Of a stretch of DNA of 64,000 nt, positions 24,391 to 35,196 are shown in pieces (position 1 is the stretch's first letter; every line of letters starts with the position of its first letter). Both the position numbers and the translations under genes were made by a program. The notes under the pieces are model-generated. The model was not told the DNA's origin. It saw only the letters and a list, made by a program, of their open reading frames with translations, and searched no databases. Source of the DNA: Durusdinium trenchii (lineage: Eukaryota; Sar; Dinophyceae; Suessiales; Symbiodiniaceae); the NCBI GenBank assembly GCA_963970005.1, contig CAXAMN010027461.1:411523-475522 (forward strand), in the 5' to 3' direction.

Positions 24391-25545
24391 GTTCCAGCCT
24401 CTTCGATCTTCACCTCCTGGGCTGCGTCGGGTCCGGTATCTATTCGGAATCATCTTGGTCGTCGTCGTCCTCCTCGTAGTACCAGTCCTCGTCGTCGGTG
24501 GGCACGTTGGGGTCGTCCGCGACCGGGAGCTCCCTCGTGGTGAAGACCGTGGTCCCCGTCCAGTTCCCATAGCCCAGGTCAGCAGCACCCGCGGTCCTCC
24601 AATTGTCCGTGATGACGACGTTCTCGCCCGGGTCTTGATGTAGGTCCTCCGCTCATCAATGAGGTGAGCCAGTGGTGTGGGTAGTCCGAGCTCCTGGGGG
24701 ACGTAGAGGTGCGTTCTGGGCACGTCATGGATCCTCCACAGCTGTCGCCTCCTGGGGTCATAGTTCCAGTGGTTTGCCCGTCCGGCCCACTCATCTCCAG
24801 GCCCCGCTGCATGCCCGAATGTAGCGCTGGTTGAAGTGCTCTCCGGTAAATCAAGCCAGACCCCTCGGACCTCCTCTGGCACCCTCGTTGGCATCGGAGC
24901 CCTCTTCCCTTTTTCTCCTTTGGCCTTTCCTTTCCCTACCCGTCGATATGGTGGGTGGCTATATCCTCCCAATCTCCACTCGGGGACCAACTCGTCGGAG
25001 CTGACGAAGAAGAGGCCACCAGTCGCTCCCTGCCGTTGCTGTGGCGAAACCAGACCCCAAGACAAAAAGTTGGGGGCATAGACGACCCCGGCCTCCGTGC
25101 AGCGGGTGACTTTCTGGCCTTCACGGCACCCTTTCAATGCCACGTGTTTGTGGGTACTGGACAGGCCTGGGCACTGGCGTTGTAGAAGACGCCGTAGGGG
25201 TCCATGTCGAGGGAACACGAGTCTGGCGCGATGGACGTAGAAGGCATTGGGCTCATCCGGTGGCCCCAAACCACTGGCGGCTGATGACTCCGCCACCGGA
25301 AAGCCCCCGTTGTCGATCGATGCTTCAAAGATCTCGGCCGCATACTCACTGAGATGGTTGCCCAGCCGTTCTGCCTCCGCCAGCGGTCCAAGCCCGGTTC
25401 CAGCTGGTTGATCGAACGTCCTGGAACCGCCGTTTTGCAACTGCCAGTCGCAATAACTGGTACACGGAGCCGCCACCCAGTGCACGTTGGAAGGCCCTTG
25501 GCGAGCTTCTTGAAGGAATTGAGCACGAGGACCAGCCTGGCTCAA
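24346..25545 (-). pseudogene. Methyltransferase-like domain, C-terminal part (399 codons)
   Basis: Long frame with a well-organised N-terminal half: 'VHWVAAPCTSYCDWQLQNGG' near residues 21-40, 'GNHLSEYAAEIFEASIDNGG' near 62-81, then 'GFPVAESSAASG' and 'EPNAFYVHRARLVFP'. Read with the 'REFFAGKG' frame just upstream (25542-25778), the order strand, FxGxG loop, then a Pro-Cys motif resembles a class I SAM-dependent, C5-cytosine-methyltransferase-type fold, with the PC as motif IV. A jump after 'SSAASG' suggests an internal deletion. The last ~120 codons (Arg/Thr-rich) are a frame artefact over a GAC/GTC-rich stretch. Retrotransposons carrying DNA methyltransferases are reported from dinoflagellates; whether this belongs with them is inference. 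Confidence 0.4.
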
Positions 25546-25778
25546 TGATGTGCTTCACGATACCCTCGCCGATGGGGTTCGGTGTAGACCTCAATTGGCT
25601 CCAGGGCGATGCCGTTCTGCTGCCACTCCTTGGTAATCACCCCTTTGCCCGCGAAGAACTCACGCAGCACCAGGGCGTCTGGAGGGTGTGGGCCGCCTGC
25701 AGCTCGTACACCCCGAAGCACTGTGAAGCGCTCGACGATGTGGAAGTCCCAGCTGTGGCCGCGGTCATACTCAAACAA
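25542..25778 (-). pseudogene. Methyltransferase-like domain, N-terminal part
   Basis: A 78-codon frame ending where the 399-codon frame begins. Residues 35-63 read 'ALVLREFFAGKGVITKEWQQ' then 'NGIALEPIE', with FFAGKG at 41-46. This fits a SAM-binding motif I (hydrophobic strand, then FxGxG) followed by an acidic residue on the next strand. The frame break between the two pieces shows decay or an intron. The product, if intact, would be about 450 residues or more. Confidence 0.4.
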
Positions 25779-26568
25779 CTATGGCGTGGTAGTCCATGTG
25801 GAGTTCCTGCCTCGGGGATGCCTTGCACAACCTGCAATGGACTCGCCCTGGGGCGGCGGCTGCTTGATCGTGTCGGGCGTGCCAGAAGAACGAGAAGCCG
25901 AGCGCGGGTGTTGCCTGAAGCTCCTCCTTGGCCAAGAGCGTCTCCAGATCCACATCCTCCGGGGGCTCCAGCAACACCATGCGTCCCTTCCAAATGAGGG
26001 CACGCGCCTTCCACCCGCCGGGTAGCGCTGGCCCGCCACACTTTCGACGACCAAACCCCCCTTGTAGTCCGCGCAGAAGACCACCAAGCGGCAGTGATCT
26101 GAAATCTTTCTCGCGATGAGCAGCGACCAGATCGTAGCGACCACCTCCTCCGGCTCGCCCATTGCACGCGAAGCTTCAAGGGCCAGACGAGTCTGTTCCT
26201 CTCGCAGCGCCTGAGCTCCCCGCTCATGCCATTCGACTACCGTGGCCATCATGGTGACCGTGACGCATTGGTAGTCCCATAGCCGCCACAGCTTGCCATC
26301 GAGCTCCGCGCTGCCTTGGCCGGGTTGTCCCTCAGACCAAAAAGAGTGTCCCTGACCACTAAGCGTGCCGACCCTGCTTTCTGGTCCCCCTGACCCTCCA
26401 GCATGTCTGCGCTTCCTTGGCCAACTCGCCCAGCCCGTAGGTTGCCATTTCTTGCAACAAGGGTACCACCTCCAAGGTGGGGTCCCGTGCCATGCGAGCT
26501 GCTGCCCAGGCGTAGAGGTCGTCCGAGGCTTCCTCAAAAAAGGCTTGGAGCGTTGGTGAAGTGCCCAC
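25779..26568 (-). pseudogene. Unassigned helical region of the same decayed block
   Basis: Two overlapping frames (26359-26568 and 25779-26537). The first is acidic and helical ('LQAFFEEASDDLYAWAAARM'). The second has 'LWDYQCVTVTMMATVVEWHE' followed by 'ALREEQTRLALEASRAMGEP' and 'LIARKISDHCRLVVFCADYK', then loses coding character. No family recognised. Position and orientation place it between the Lys-rich linker and the methyltransferase-like part of one original polyprotein or gene cluster. Confidence 0.35.
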
Positions 26569-26599
26569 TCCTGTGCTCGCCGAACCAGTGACTTATTCT

Positions 26600-27050
26600 T
26601 GCGGGGCGGTCATCCCTCGGCGTCCTGGATGTGGGTAATTTTTGGGGTGAACACTGCAACGCCACTCCTGGTCTGGGCCCTCCACGATCTCCTTGACATC
26701 CTCGTCCTTGGTATGGTCGACCTGGAACTCCTCGGGGCGTACTCGCCGTCCTTCTCCGCCCGCACGACCTCCGCGATCTTCTCCGTCTTCTCCGCCTTCT
26801 TGCGCCGTTGGCCCTCCTTCTTGTTAAGCGCCTGCCTTCGCCCGTTTCTTTCCGTCCTGGATCTTGTCCGTCTTGTCCTTCTGCAGCTTCGCCCTGAGCT
26901 CCTTGATCTTGGTCGTAACCGAGGTGGGCGTCTCCATCTTCATCCTCTTCAGCCCACCTCTCCTCAGCAGCTGCATTTGGACGCAGGCGTCTAGGCTCTC
27001 AAACGGGCCACGGAGACCATCATGGGATCGTTGGCAGCCTTGGACGTTAC
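26600..27050 (-). pseudogene. Lys/Glu-rich linker of the decayed block
   Basis: The minus strand encodes charged stretches without an ATG, for example 'SVTTKIKELRAKLQKDKTDK' (about 26850-26940) and 'EEFQVDHTKDEDVKEIVEGP' (about 26675-26745), separated by a stop or frame change. Composition suggests a charged, possibly coiled-coil linker. Confidence 0.3.
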
Positions 27051-27162
27051 ACAGACGATCTTGCTTGGTCGATGGCAGGACTTCAGTTTGGTCGTTCGAG
27101 GTCGAAGGTCGAAGGCATGGTCAGCCAAGCCCGCGGGGCTTTCCCATCGCACGGCCGGCTAG

Positions 27163-27651
27163 CTAAGTGGGCCGGCCCCTCAGCACCAAGCCGAGAGAGA
27201 CACGGCTCGCCGCGCAGCTCAGTACTTCTTCTTCCTGTTCCGACTCGGACCCCAGCTCCTTGGTGCGCTGCATCACTCCCATCGTAGCTTGCGTGACCTG
27301 AGGTCCTGTCATCCAGGTCCATGGCCTTCTGGAGAGCGTCCGGGCTCCTTGTTGCGCTTGCGTCAGCTGGAAGGTTTCCGGGTCGCTTGGCCTCACCAAC
27401 CCATAGATGGTGAAGTGTTCGCCACCCTCCTCAGCGCAGGCCTCGTTCCGGCACAGGTGGATCTTCTCCACATCCCGTAACCTCTTCACCAAACCCACTG
27501 AACCTCGAGCTGAAGCAGGTTCAATGGGTACGTAGAGCCCGTGCGTCTTGATCGACTGAGTGTCCGACCCCACTTGCACCATGGCCACCTCGTCGTTCCG
27601 CTTGACCACCAGGAGCTTCTGGCTGTCTCCAGTCCTCTTGAAGGCCCTCAA
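27163..27651 (-). pseudogene. Conserved-looking domain of unknown function
   Basis: A 162-codon frame whose first two thirds read like a compact beta-rich domain: 'LLVVKRNDEVAMVQVGSDTQ', 'GLYVPIEP', 'LRDVEKIHLCRNEACAEEGG', then 'EHFTIYGLVRP'. It follows the membrane-protein frame directly, with the junction at 27648-27651 in a different frame, so the two were probably one protein. No known family is assigned. A Cys pair (HLCRNEAC) could bind metal. The tail is low quality. Confidence 0.4.
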
Positions 27652-28328
27652 CTGCGAGGTCTCCGGAGTGCGACCCGTACCGGGCCATGGAACTCAGCCT
27701 CTGCTGCTTCCGGTGAGCCGCCAGTCACTCGTTGGAGCCAGAACATCCACGCTCCCACCAGCTTGAGCACCTTGCGGCAAATCCAGATCACCGCCATAGC
27801 CACTGCCACCACCACGGAGACGACCGGGTAGCAAACAGCCCACACGTAGTGGGCTACCAGGCATAGTCCCAACACTAGGGCGATTTGCATCACCCTCTTG
27901 CATCCTGTCCTCACGTTGGTCCAGGCTGCCCCGAACAAAGCCCAGCCAACCAACCCCACGATGGTGTCCACCACCATCCATAGTCCGGTTTCGAAGGGCT
28001 GACTCTGACCGCCAGCTCCCGCCGTAGCCCAGGTGAAGGCTTGTTGCATGCCCTCTTCGAGCTTGGTCCACTGGCCCTCTAGGGCAGGAAAGCGTTTCCT
28101 GGCCGCTTCCTGCCACGGGCCCACCTCTGGGGTCGCCGCTGCTTCGGAGGCGTTGCCGCTTGGCCACCATCCATGCACGGCAACCAAAAGCGCTAGGCAA
28201 AAGCGCAGCCGCACCATCCTATGGCTGCTCGAGCCCCCCACCTGACAGTACGTGTACTGTCCTTTGGGCCCCAAGCTACAAAAGGGTGCGCTATGCCCCC
28301 TAAAGTAACACTTATGCCTAAGTTCCAA
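27648..28328 (-). pseudogene. Multi-span membrane protein of a decayed mobile element
   Basis: Of 226 codons, the most credible start is the Met at residue 38 (28217), which opens a signal-peptide-like sequence (MVRLRFCLALLVAVHGWW, cut near 'GNASEA'). An acidic/helical extracytoplasmic stretch follows (residues 65-110), then three or four hydrophobic segments at about 117-135, 147-166, 168-184 and 188-199. The frame then runs 'GGSPEAAEAEFHGP' before losing sense, and the continuation lies in the frame of 27163-27651. It is the first coding segment downstream of the spliced-leader-like block at 28855-28870. Function unknown; a membrane-anchored product of a mobile element is inference. Confidence 0.45.
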
Positions 28329-28380
28329 GATGGTAAAGCCATCTTCTGCGTGTTCTGGCGGTCAATCAAGAGCTTTTAGA

Positions 28381-28430
28381 GATCACCGGTCATGGCTTGG
28401 TCCTGGATCACCAGTCATGGCTTGGTCCTG
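28381..28430. repeat. 25-bp tandem duplication
   Basis: GATCACCGGTCATGGCTTGG TCCTG at 28381-28405 is repeated at 28406-28430 with one change (CGG to CAG). Confidence 0.9.
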
Positions 28431-28854
28431 GGTTCATTGCGGCGCAAACATGTTGAGGGTGCGGCCCAGCTTGGCAAGGTCGACGGCACTGTGAAGACTG
28501 GGCTTTGGTCTTGGGTTCCAAGCCCATAGGCCTTGACCATGTCCTCCGTCTCGGGGCCTTCTGCGGCTTCATAGCACTGGTGTCCATTCTCCCGCCCTGG
28601 CGGAAGCACTTGTCGCACACGCGATGCTCCGCGTCGCAGCTCTGATACAGAGCTGAGAGCACCACCGGCTGATGCCGGTAACAGCCTTGCCGCGAGCGAC
28701 TCCAGCCCTCTTCACGCGACAGCACGCGCGCGAGCGCGAGCGCGCAAATCCCACCCCGGCTCTCGCACCGCCACCTCCTCGCCCCCAAGCGCCAGGATGA
28801 GAGCTCCGAGGTAAGGATGGCGGGCATTACAAAATGAAACTGGAGGCACCCAAT

Positions 28855-28870
28855 CTTGAGCCAAAATGGC
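28855..28870 (-). promoter_or_regulatory. Probable relict spliced-leader sequence
   Basis: The minus strand reads GCCATTTTGGCTCAAG, identical to the last 16 of 22 nt of the conserved dinoflagellate spliced leader. Such relics mark mRNAs that were trans-spliced, reverse-transcribed and reinserted. It lies upstream of the membrane-protein frame on the same strand. Caution: it sits inside a hairpin (28850-28881, arms CCAATCTTGA/TCAAGATTGG), and part of the leader is itself palindromic. Confidence 0.6.
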
Positions 28871-28935
28871 ATCAAGATTGGTGTCATAACACTTAAAGTG
28901 TCAAATCTCCATGTGTCCCTTCCCAACCAACTGAA
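28855..28935 (-). repeat. Upstream copy of the spliced-leader-like direct repeat
   Basis: Direct counterpart of 24161-24225, somewhat longer. The pair brackets the membrane-protein/methyltransferase-like block and may be its termini or successive 5' ends of retroposed copies. Confidence 0.6.
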
Positions 28936-30990
28936 ACCTGAAGGTAAAGCTATCAAAACAAGATGCAACTGTGCCTTGTTGATCTTGTTGTTGGCCTTCA
29001 GCTTCTGAGTTTCAGAGGCCTTCACGGGCGCAGTATGTGCAAAATGGATAAGTCCGTGGACAAACAACACTCAGCGGTGTGACAAACACATGTTTTTCTG
29101 CTTTTTGTTTCAGATTCTTTCTACTAGCTACTCCAAGGACAACTGAATGAGGATTGGCCACCCTGCCAATATTTTTACTCAAATCTCAAATCATTCTGTG
29201 TTTCTCCATTCAGTCCATTCATCAGAACAACTCTTCACTTCTGGCTTCTTTGCACGAGGTCAGTCTGATGAATCTCTCGCATGTGCAAAGTCAGTACAAT
29301 TAGAACTCATGGCACCAAAGCAGCAATTTACTTTCTGCGATTCTTATACAATCCTCGTAGTACGCAAGACCTCACTGCCAATAGTTCAAGCTTGCCTTTG
29401 AACATTCAGTGGTTTACAAAGAACTTGTTATGGTTGTGCTACAGTAGCGTGTTTCGTCTCTATGAGTTCACGCACTTGAGATGCTAGCCATTCGCCTTTA
29501 TCACCTGATCACCACCCACTGCTACAGCAGCCTTCATCGAATCTTTAGGAACAATGGAGGAGTGAGGAGTTCTCATGGTTTTTCGTACTGGGATCTGGCC
29601 GCTGCACCTCAAGTAATGCAGTCTGTTTACGGTTTGTCTGCCACGAATTGCTGGGTTCTGAGAAAACAATACATGCACCAATCAGCATGCCTTCGCACTT
29701 GTCGGAGATACTGGCCCGGCTGGCAAGGGTGTCAGCGCAGGTGCCTCAAGAAACAATAATTTTTCATGCATTCACACGTCCTTTGTATACGAAGAGGCCT
29801 TGCTTATGTTTATGCTGCCAAAATGTTTGCCACCCAGAACGTGATGTTTTTCTCGGCATAGTGAAAGAAGAACTGTCCAAGGTCAGAACGTTGTCATCCT
29901 CATCGTTTCAACAAAACGATCGCTTTTGAAGAGATGTGTGATTAAAAGATTCGCAATGTGGGGGCACTGAATTTGTGTTTCATGTCTTTATAACATAGTC
30001 TTTGTCGCAAGATTGTCGCCAAAACCACTTTGTCATCTGCAAAAGGGGGTATGAAGGAGTTTCAAACAATATATTATATATATATATGTGTGTGTCATCT
30101 GGCAAGTGGCCTACGTATGAGTTAAGCACATGTTGAAATGCACGAATCGAGCAGTGAACGCAAGTGTATGCAAGCTGTTTTTGCTCTTAAGCATAGACCA
30201 ACTGCAGCAGCATCATACATCGGACACGTATACAATATTTTGAGTTTCTTAAAGACAAAGGGGTCGACCAGGGTGGACGAAAGGGGGATGGGATAGGGCA
30301 GCTCTGCTTTCTTGGGAAAAGCGGCCAAAAAGGTCTCAAGCTGCATGAACACAATTGAAGCAGCGAGGACGTGGAAAGGGAAGACCTCAACCCGTGAAGA
30401 CTTATGACTTCTAACAAAAAATGTGACACGACACACGTTCGTTTGTCCTGCAAAACCCACAACACATAGTTTTCCATGTCGACCATACAATCTGCAAGCA
30501 AAAAAGAAACAACATAGACGCTTTGATTTTGGGTGTCATGCATCCAACTTTACCTCGAAAAAAAGAATAGTGCTTTGTTTGGAAGAATGAGGACAAAAAG
30601 ACTTTCTCAAAAAAACATGTCAATTGATTCATGTCCATGTCGCGCCTGGGTTCGGATGATTCGGCGCCTTTACGGAATTCTGAATGAGAGGTGGTAGATG
30701 CTTATTGCCTATTGCTGTTCATGTCCGCGACATGCTGCCTGATCCATCTCAACTCTTCCGGGGTTTCTACCATGTGGTTTTTCTCATGAAGCCACACCAA
30801 ACGGAAATGTGCTAACAGCCTAACAGCCTACACGCGTCAGCTGGCAATTCTTTGGGTTCACCTGTAAGCCACTGTCATCCCTTGAAGCCTATGGACGAAG
30901 TCGTGAGGCTGTGTCGTCCTCATTTGCTTCTCTAGGGTAGAGCAAGGTGTCCTGCCTCTGCTTGCATCAACATGGACCCCACACTAAATC
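28936..30990. other. Unassigned stretch
   Basis: Only an AT/GT microsatellite (about 30070-30095) recognised; no gene supported. Confidence 0.4.
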
Positions 30991-32083
30991 TTAGGAGCTC
31001 ATCGCACGCTCCAATTTGTCATCGTCGACGGAAGCAATGCTCAGGATGCTGCTTGGCGGGATTTGCCCAATGCAAATCATGTGGCCTTCTCCTCCCACTG
31101 ACAAGATGCAGCGCAGTAACCTCCCTGGCTGCTGAGGTCCGAATCCGTTAAGCAGGGCGTTATCTCCACAGATTGCCTTTCCGTCTCCTCCATGAGACAC
31201 CTGTCAGGACGACCTTCCAGTTTTTTTCCACCAGAAAAAAGTTAAAGCCAACTTGAAATCGTTTCCAAAGAATACCCTTTCCCAATTGAGGGGCACGCCT
31301 AGAGCGCAAAGGAAAGTAAACAGCTGCAGGACATCAGCGCGACGGTGAGTTGAAACAAAACGCTGCACCGATTCCACGTCTGGACGACATACCTTTACGG
31401 GCCATCCACCAGGCGCGGCTTTTGACCAAAACGACATGACATACCTTTTCGAGCCAAAAGCTCTTCCGCTACCCCACCAATTTGAAATATAAGTGCCCAG
31501 CGAAAACATGTTCAATGAGCTGATCGGTAAGGCTTGGGCATCGCAAAGAGCTAGCCCATGGTTTGTGTGCACCAGGAGCTCTACATCTGAATCAGCTACA
31601 CAATCAACTTCTTCCCACACGCGTGATGCTGCAACGGGCTGCAAAATGCCTGTCGGTACCCCTTGCTGCAACAGTTGCAGTAAATTAAAGTCAGCCTCGC
31701 CTGGAATTCTTGAACTTCATCCATGCAAGCGAAACCCTGCTCGCAAAAAACAGCGCCCAATGAAGCGCGAACCTGTTCAAGTTCATCTCTAGATAATGAG
31801 GAGGCGTCTGAATGATTCCCAATGATTTGAAGCAGTCAACTAGACCCCATTGTTGCAAAAATGTTGCAAACTCTGCTCGCAAGCCACGAAAATGGTCAGT
31901 GGGCCGGCGCAGTCGTGACCAATCTGCTGTAGACTGGCAACCTCCACCATCTGCTATGGGCCAATCACAACCGTCTGAAGTGCAAAGCTTGCGGGTTGCA
32001 GCATTGTCAAAAAGAGCCGCACCGACTGATTTCCTGCTTTTGTGCACAATCTTTTTGCAATGCACAATTGAAATCAACTTCAC
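30991..32083 (-). pseudogene. Probable reverse-transcriptase-type retroelement fragment
   Basis: Two good minus-strand frames abut: 31691-32083 (130 codons, ending 'FATFLQQWGLVDCFKSLGII' and a helical tail) and 31204-31671 (155 codons, 'GVPTGILQPVAASRVWEEVD' then 'LLVHTN'). The second ends 'LQLFTFLCALGVPLNWERVF'. The pattern GVP-x-G-x-x-x-P-(~6)-W near the start and a late F-x-x-x-LGVPxxW-x-K/R-like block resembles reverse transcriptases of dinoflagellate retroelements, perhaps DIRS-like, from memory of the pattern. The catalytic YxDD region is not visible. Frame changes near 31680 and 31560 show decay. Confidence 0.35.
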
Positions 32084-33000
32084 ACTTTGCTACCGCACCA
32101 CTGACGACTTCACTCAAGCCCCAAACCATCTTCTCAAGCTCTGGAGAAGGCCAAGCACACAAACTCCAAGCCTAGGGTAACTACATAGCATTGGTATGCT
32201 AGTTTCCAAGGACTAAACGAGGTGCGCTTCGAAGCCACGTTTCAACTCCAAAGAGACTTATATAAAGTGTGAAGGGAGTCGTTCAAAAAGAAGGTGTCTC
32301 CCAGAATAAAGGGGGCCTTGGGTGTGAGATTTATCTCCAGAAGCAATCGGGAATAATATTGTGAGCAATGAGCAACATGAGTCAAAGGTGGGTTTTGGAG
32401 GGCGCTAGCATGTATATATATACCGTATATATGTTTGAATCCTAAAGATTTTAGACCTTCTCAAGGTCACCCATGCCTTGGAGGGCACCGCTGCTTGAGC
32501 TGCTGCTTGAGCTGCTGCTTGAGCTGCAGCTTGGGCCTCTGCCTGAGCCTTAGTATCCAGGAAAAATCTTGGGTTTCGTGAGTTTCGTGAGAGCCTTTCC
32601 ATATCAAATCATCAATCTCACTGGTTTGGACACCATCTTGGGATGCAGACTGGTGTGGCCATAATAACTGGAGCTGGAGCAGCCTTGGGATGACAGATTG
32701 CAGAGTAGCTGTCCTCTCCGTCCGTCTCTTGTGATTCACAAGTATTTGCTCTCAGTCTGATGAGAGCTCTCGAACACATCCAGAACTTTAAAAATGTACA
32801 TGATCAAAACCTGTTACTAGTAGTAACAAGAAGCTATTAGAAACAAGTGCCACGCTAGTAGTAACAAGTGCCTTACTAGTAGTAACAAAAAGCTATTAGT
32901 AACAAGTGCCTTACTAGTAGTGACATCCGGTGGGTTGAACACCAGTTACCCAACACGTTGACCAAGTTTTGAGGTGACTGAGATTCCCAAAGACAACAGG
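32084..33000. repeat. Simple repeats in unassigned DNA
   Basis: A 12-bp unit CTGCTTGAGCTG is tandem at about 32490-32530. A 'TTACTAGTAGTAACAA.AAGC' unit of ~60 bp is repeated at 32812-32925. Otherwise nothing recognised. Confidence 0.65.
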
Positions 33001-35076
33001 CAATGCTGTATCTCCCAAGAGTCCTGAACACCCCCAGGGCCCCAGAGATTAAACCTAGGTTGCGAGTTTCTGCTTGAGTTGTGAGCAGGGTTTGCCCATA
33101 AGAGCTTTCTGAGTCGTGAGTCCTTAGCTCTCCCTGCCTTGGGGGTCTCTGTATTACACCAACTCCCACAGAAAAATCAGTCTCGCATACAATGAATCAG
33201 CAGTCAGATCTGCTTCAGCTCCCACCCTAGAGTGGCATCCCCTTTGAACTTGATCTTTTTGGACCTACACAAGCCTGTTTTTGCTTGGACTTCTGAGTGT
33301 AGTTTCAGAGTCAGGGTGGTGTAACAAAAGCCTTTGGACTGTTACAACCGCTGCTGTATACCTGCTTGGTGGTCCTTGTCAAACCCTACCACAAAAGTAG
33401 TGTAACTGGGCCACTGACAACGATGGGGACAGGTGTCCAAGTTCCATCCAGCACTGGAGCCTTTGCTGGGGTCAATGAAATCTGGACCCCTACTTGTGTC
33501 TCTAAAAAATAGCGATGAAATCGTGAATTTTTACCCTTTAATGTTGGCGTTGGAAGGGCCGAACACGCTCGTGTCCAAAACATTCAACACAACCGCGCAG
33601 CGCAGTCTGCAGGGGCCGCTTGCAAATCCTTCCCGCCTCCATTTTCAGGGATGGCAAGAAAGGCGGCACAATGGACTGTGGATATGCTGCGGCTTGCGCT
33701 GCAAACCTGGAAAACATGAGACTTGACACGTTTCAAGGAGGCCTGGGCAACTTGCAGTTGCAGCATCCAGTTGGCAACAATCAGTGCATCCGACTCCGGG
33801 CCTTTAACTTTGACCAGAAAGGTCATAATGCCGCAAAATGCTGCGTGATAGCTTGGTGTGGCTTAGGTTTAGGCCTAGTGAGGTTTGCTGTCATCATCTG
33901 AACTGAACAATTTGCGTCTCAGAACTTATCAGGTGGCCCGGGAAGGAGAGAACGTTCGATGAAAGATGCCTCCCCAGCAAGTAGACACTCAGCATTTTGC
34001 TATGTATACCATGTCGTGCGTCTGATCAATTGTCTGTCCTTATCCCGCCAAATGACTAACCGATCCAATGTGAAGGGATTTACAACCAAAACCAAGCAAA
34101 GAGGAGCGTGAAAAATTAGCAAAAATAGTGGTGGGCACTCAGACCTGGTAAACCTGTGGCCGCTATTCAATGAAGCCAGAAAGCCTTGAAATAGGTGTCA
34201 ATAAAACATCTGCACAGCAACTACTGCGTTGTCAAGAAATGCAGTATACACTGTTGTGTCATTGCATGCCACAATCAGTTTCGCGCTAGGGTCCAAAGAA
34301 CACTGTCATCTTCATCCAATCTGATGATCACAAAAAGAACGGGGCCAGCCAAAACTACATGCTTGTGGATGCCATAAGCAAGCACAGCATTTCAGGCGTT
34401 TTTCGGTGGGAGATTGTGAGATGATAGTGTAGAGCAATCAATTGTGCAATTTTACACTTGTTTGGTCTTCAGCTCTGGCTTTCCATCTCGTTCAGTATCT
34501 TTCACGCACATCCCAAATGCCAGGTGAGGGTTAGATTTTATCACAGCTAACTCCTCCTTCCCTTCCCTCCCCTCCCCTTCCCTTCCCTTCCATTTACAAG
34601 CCAATTGGAATGCTAGAATATTACCCATATTGCAAAAAAATCATGTAATTGATTGCACCTATGCGTTTTTTAGACTAATTGAGCCAGACTCTAGGCCCTA
34701 GGCCTGGATTAATTTTCTACGGATTCTGCTTGAGGAGGCTTCCCACTGGCCGAATACTATTGGAGATACGTCGTTAATTTTGAACCGCCCTACCCCTGGC
34801 AAAACTCTACAATAAATTAACCCACCGGTATACTATGAGGGTCCTTTCATATTTTTTGCTTTTGTAAGTCTATGAAAACACACGTTTGATCAATTCTAGT
34901 TGATGGCCTAATTCATCTTGATTATTAGTTGAGGGGTGCGCAGCCTCTCCACAACCTCCTGGTTATCATGCCAATTAATTGCATTCCCCCACTTAGGTTT
35001 CATCAAAATTCTCGACACATTTTCGGAGAAAACCATTGAGAACAAGTAACTGATAACTGAGTACCCTCCCGAATTG
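33001..35076. other. Unassigned stretch
   Basis: Only a pyrimidine (CCTTCC)n tract at 34551-34592 stands out. The segment is AT-richer than its surroundings towards the 3' end. No gene supported. Confidence 0.4.
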
Positions 35077-35081
35077 GTTTT
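35077..35081. repeat. Target-site duplication GTTTT (left)
   Basis: GTTTT immediately outside the left LTR. The same five bases lie outside the right LTR at 42264-42268. Confidence 0.85.
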
Positions 35082-35150
35082 TGCGGACAGGTTGTTTTGA
35101 CCTCAAAAGGGGGCCTGCGGTAGACGGAGTTGAGTGGACTGATTTGCGCA
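35082..35150 (-). repeat. 3' LTR (69 bp)
   Basis: Plus-strand ends are TGCGGACAGG and GATTTGCGCA; the TGCG/CGCA termini are inverted. Identical to 42195-42263. It must hold all U3, R and U5 signals in 69 bp. No TATA box or AATAAA is visible. Confidence 0.93.
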
Positions 35151-35160
35151 CTCCTCCTTT
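35151..35160 (-). other. Polypurine tract
   Basis: Minus strand AAAGGAGGAG directly before the 3' LTR. It is the expected primer for plus-strand DNA synthesis. Confidence 0.85.
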
Positions 35161-35196
35161 GGCATCGGAGTTCAGCTTTGCTGGTTCCTTTGCCAA

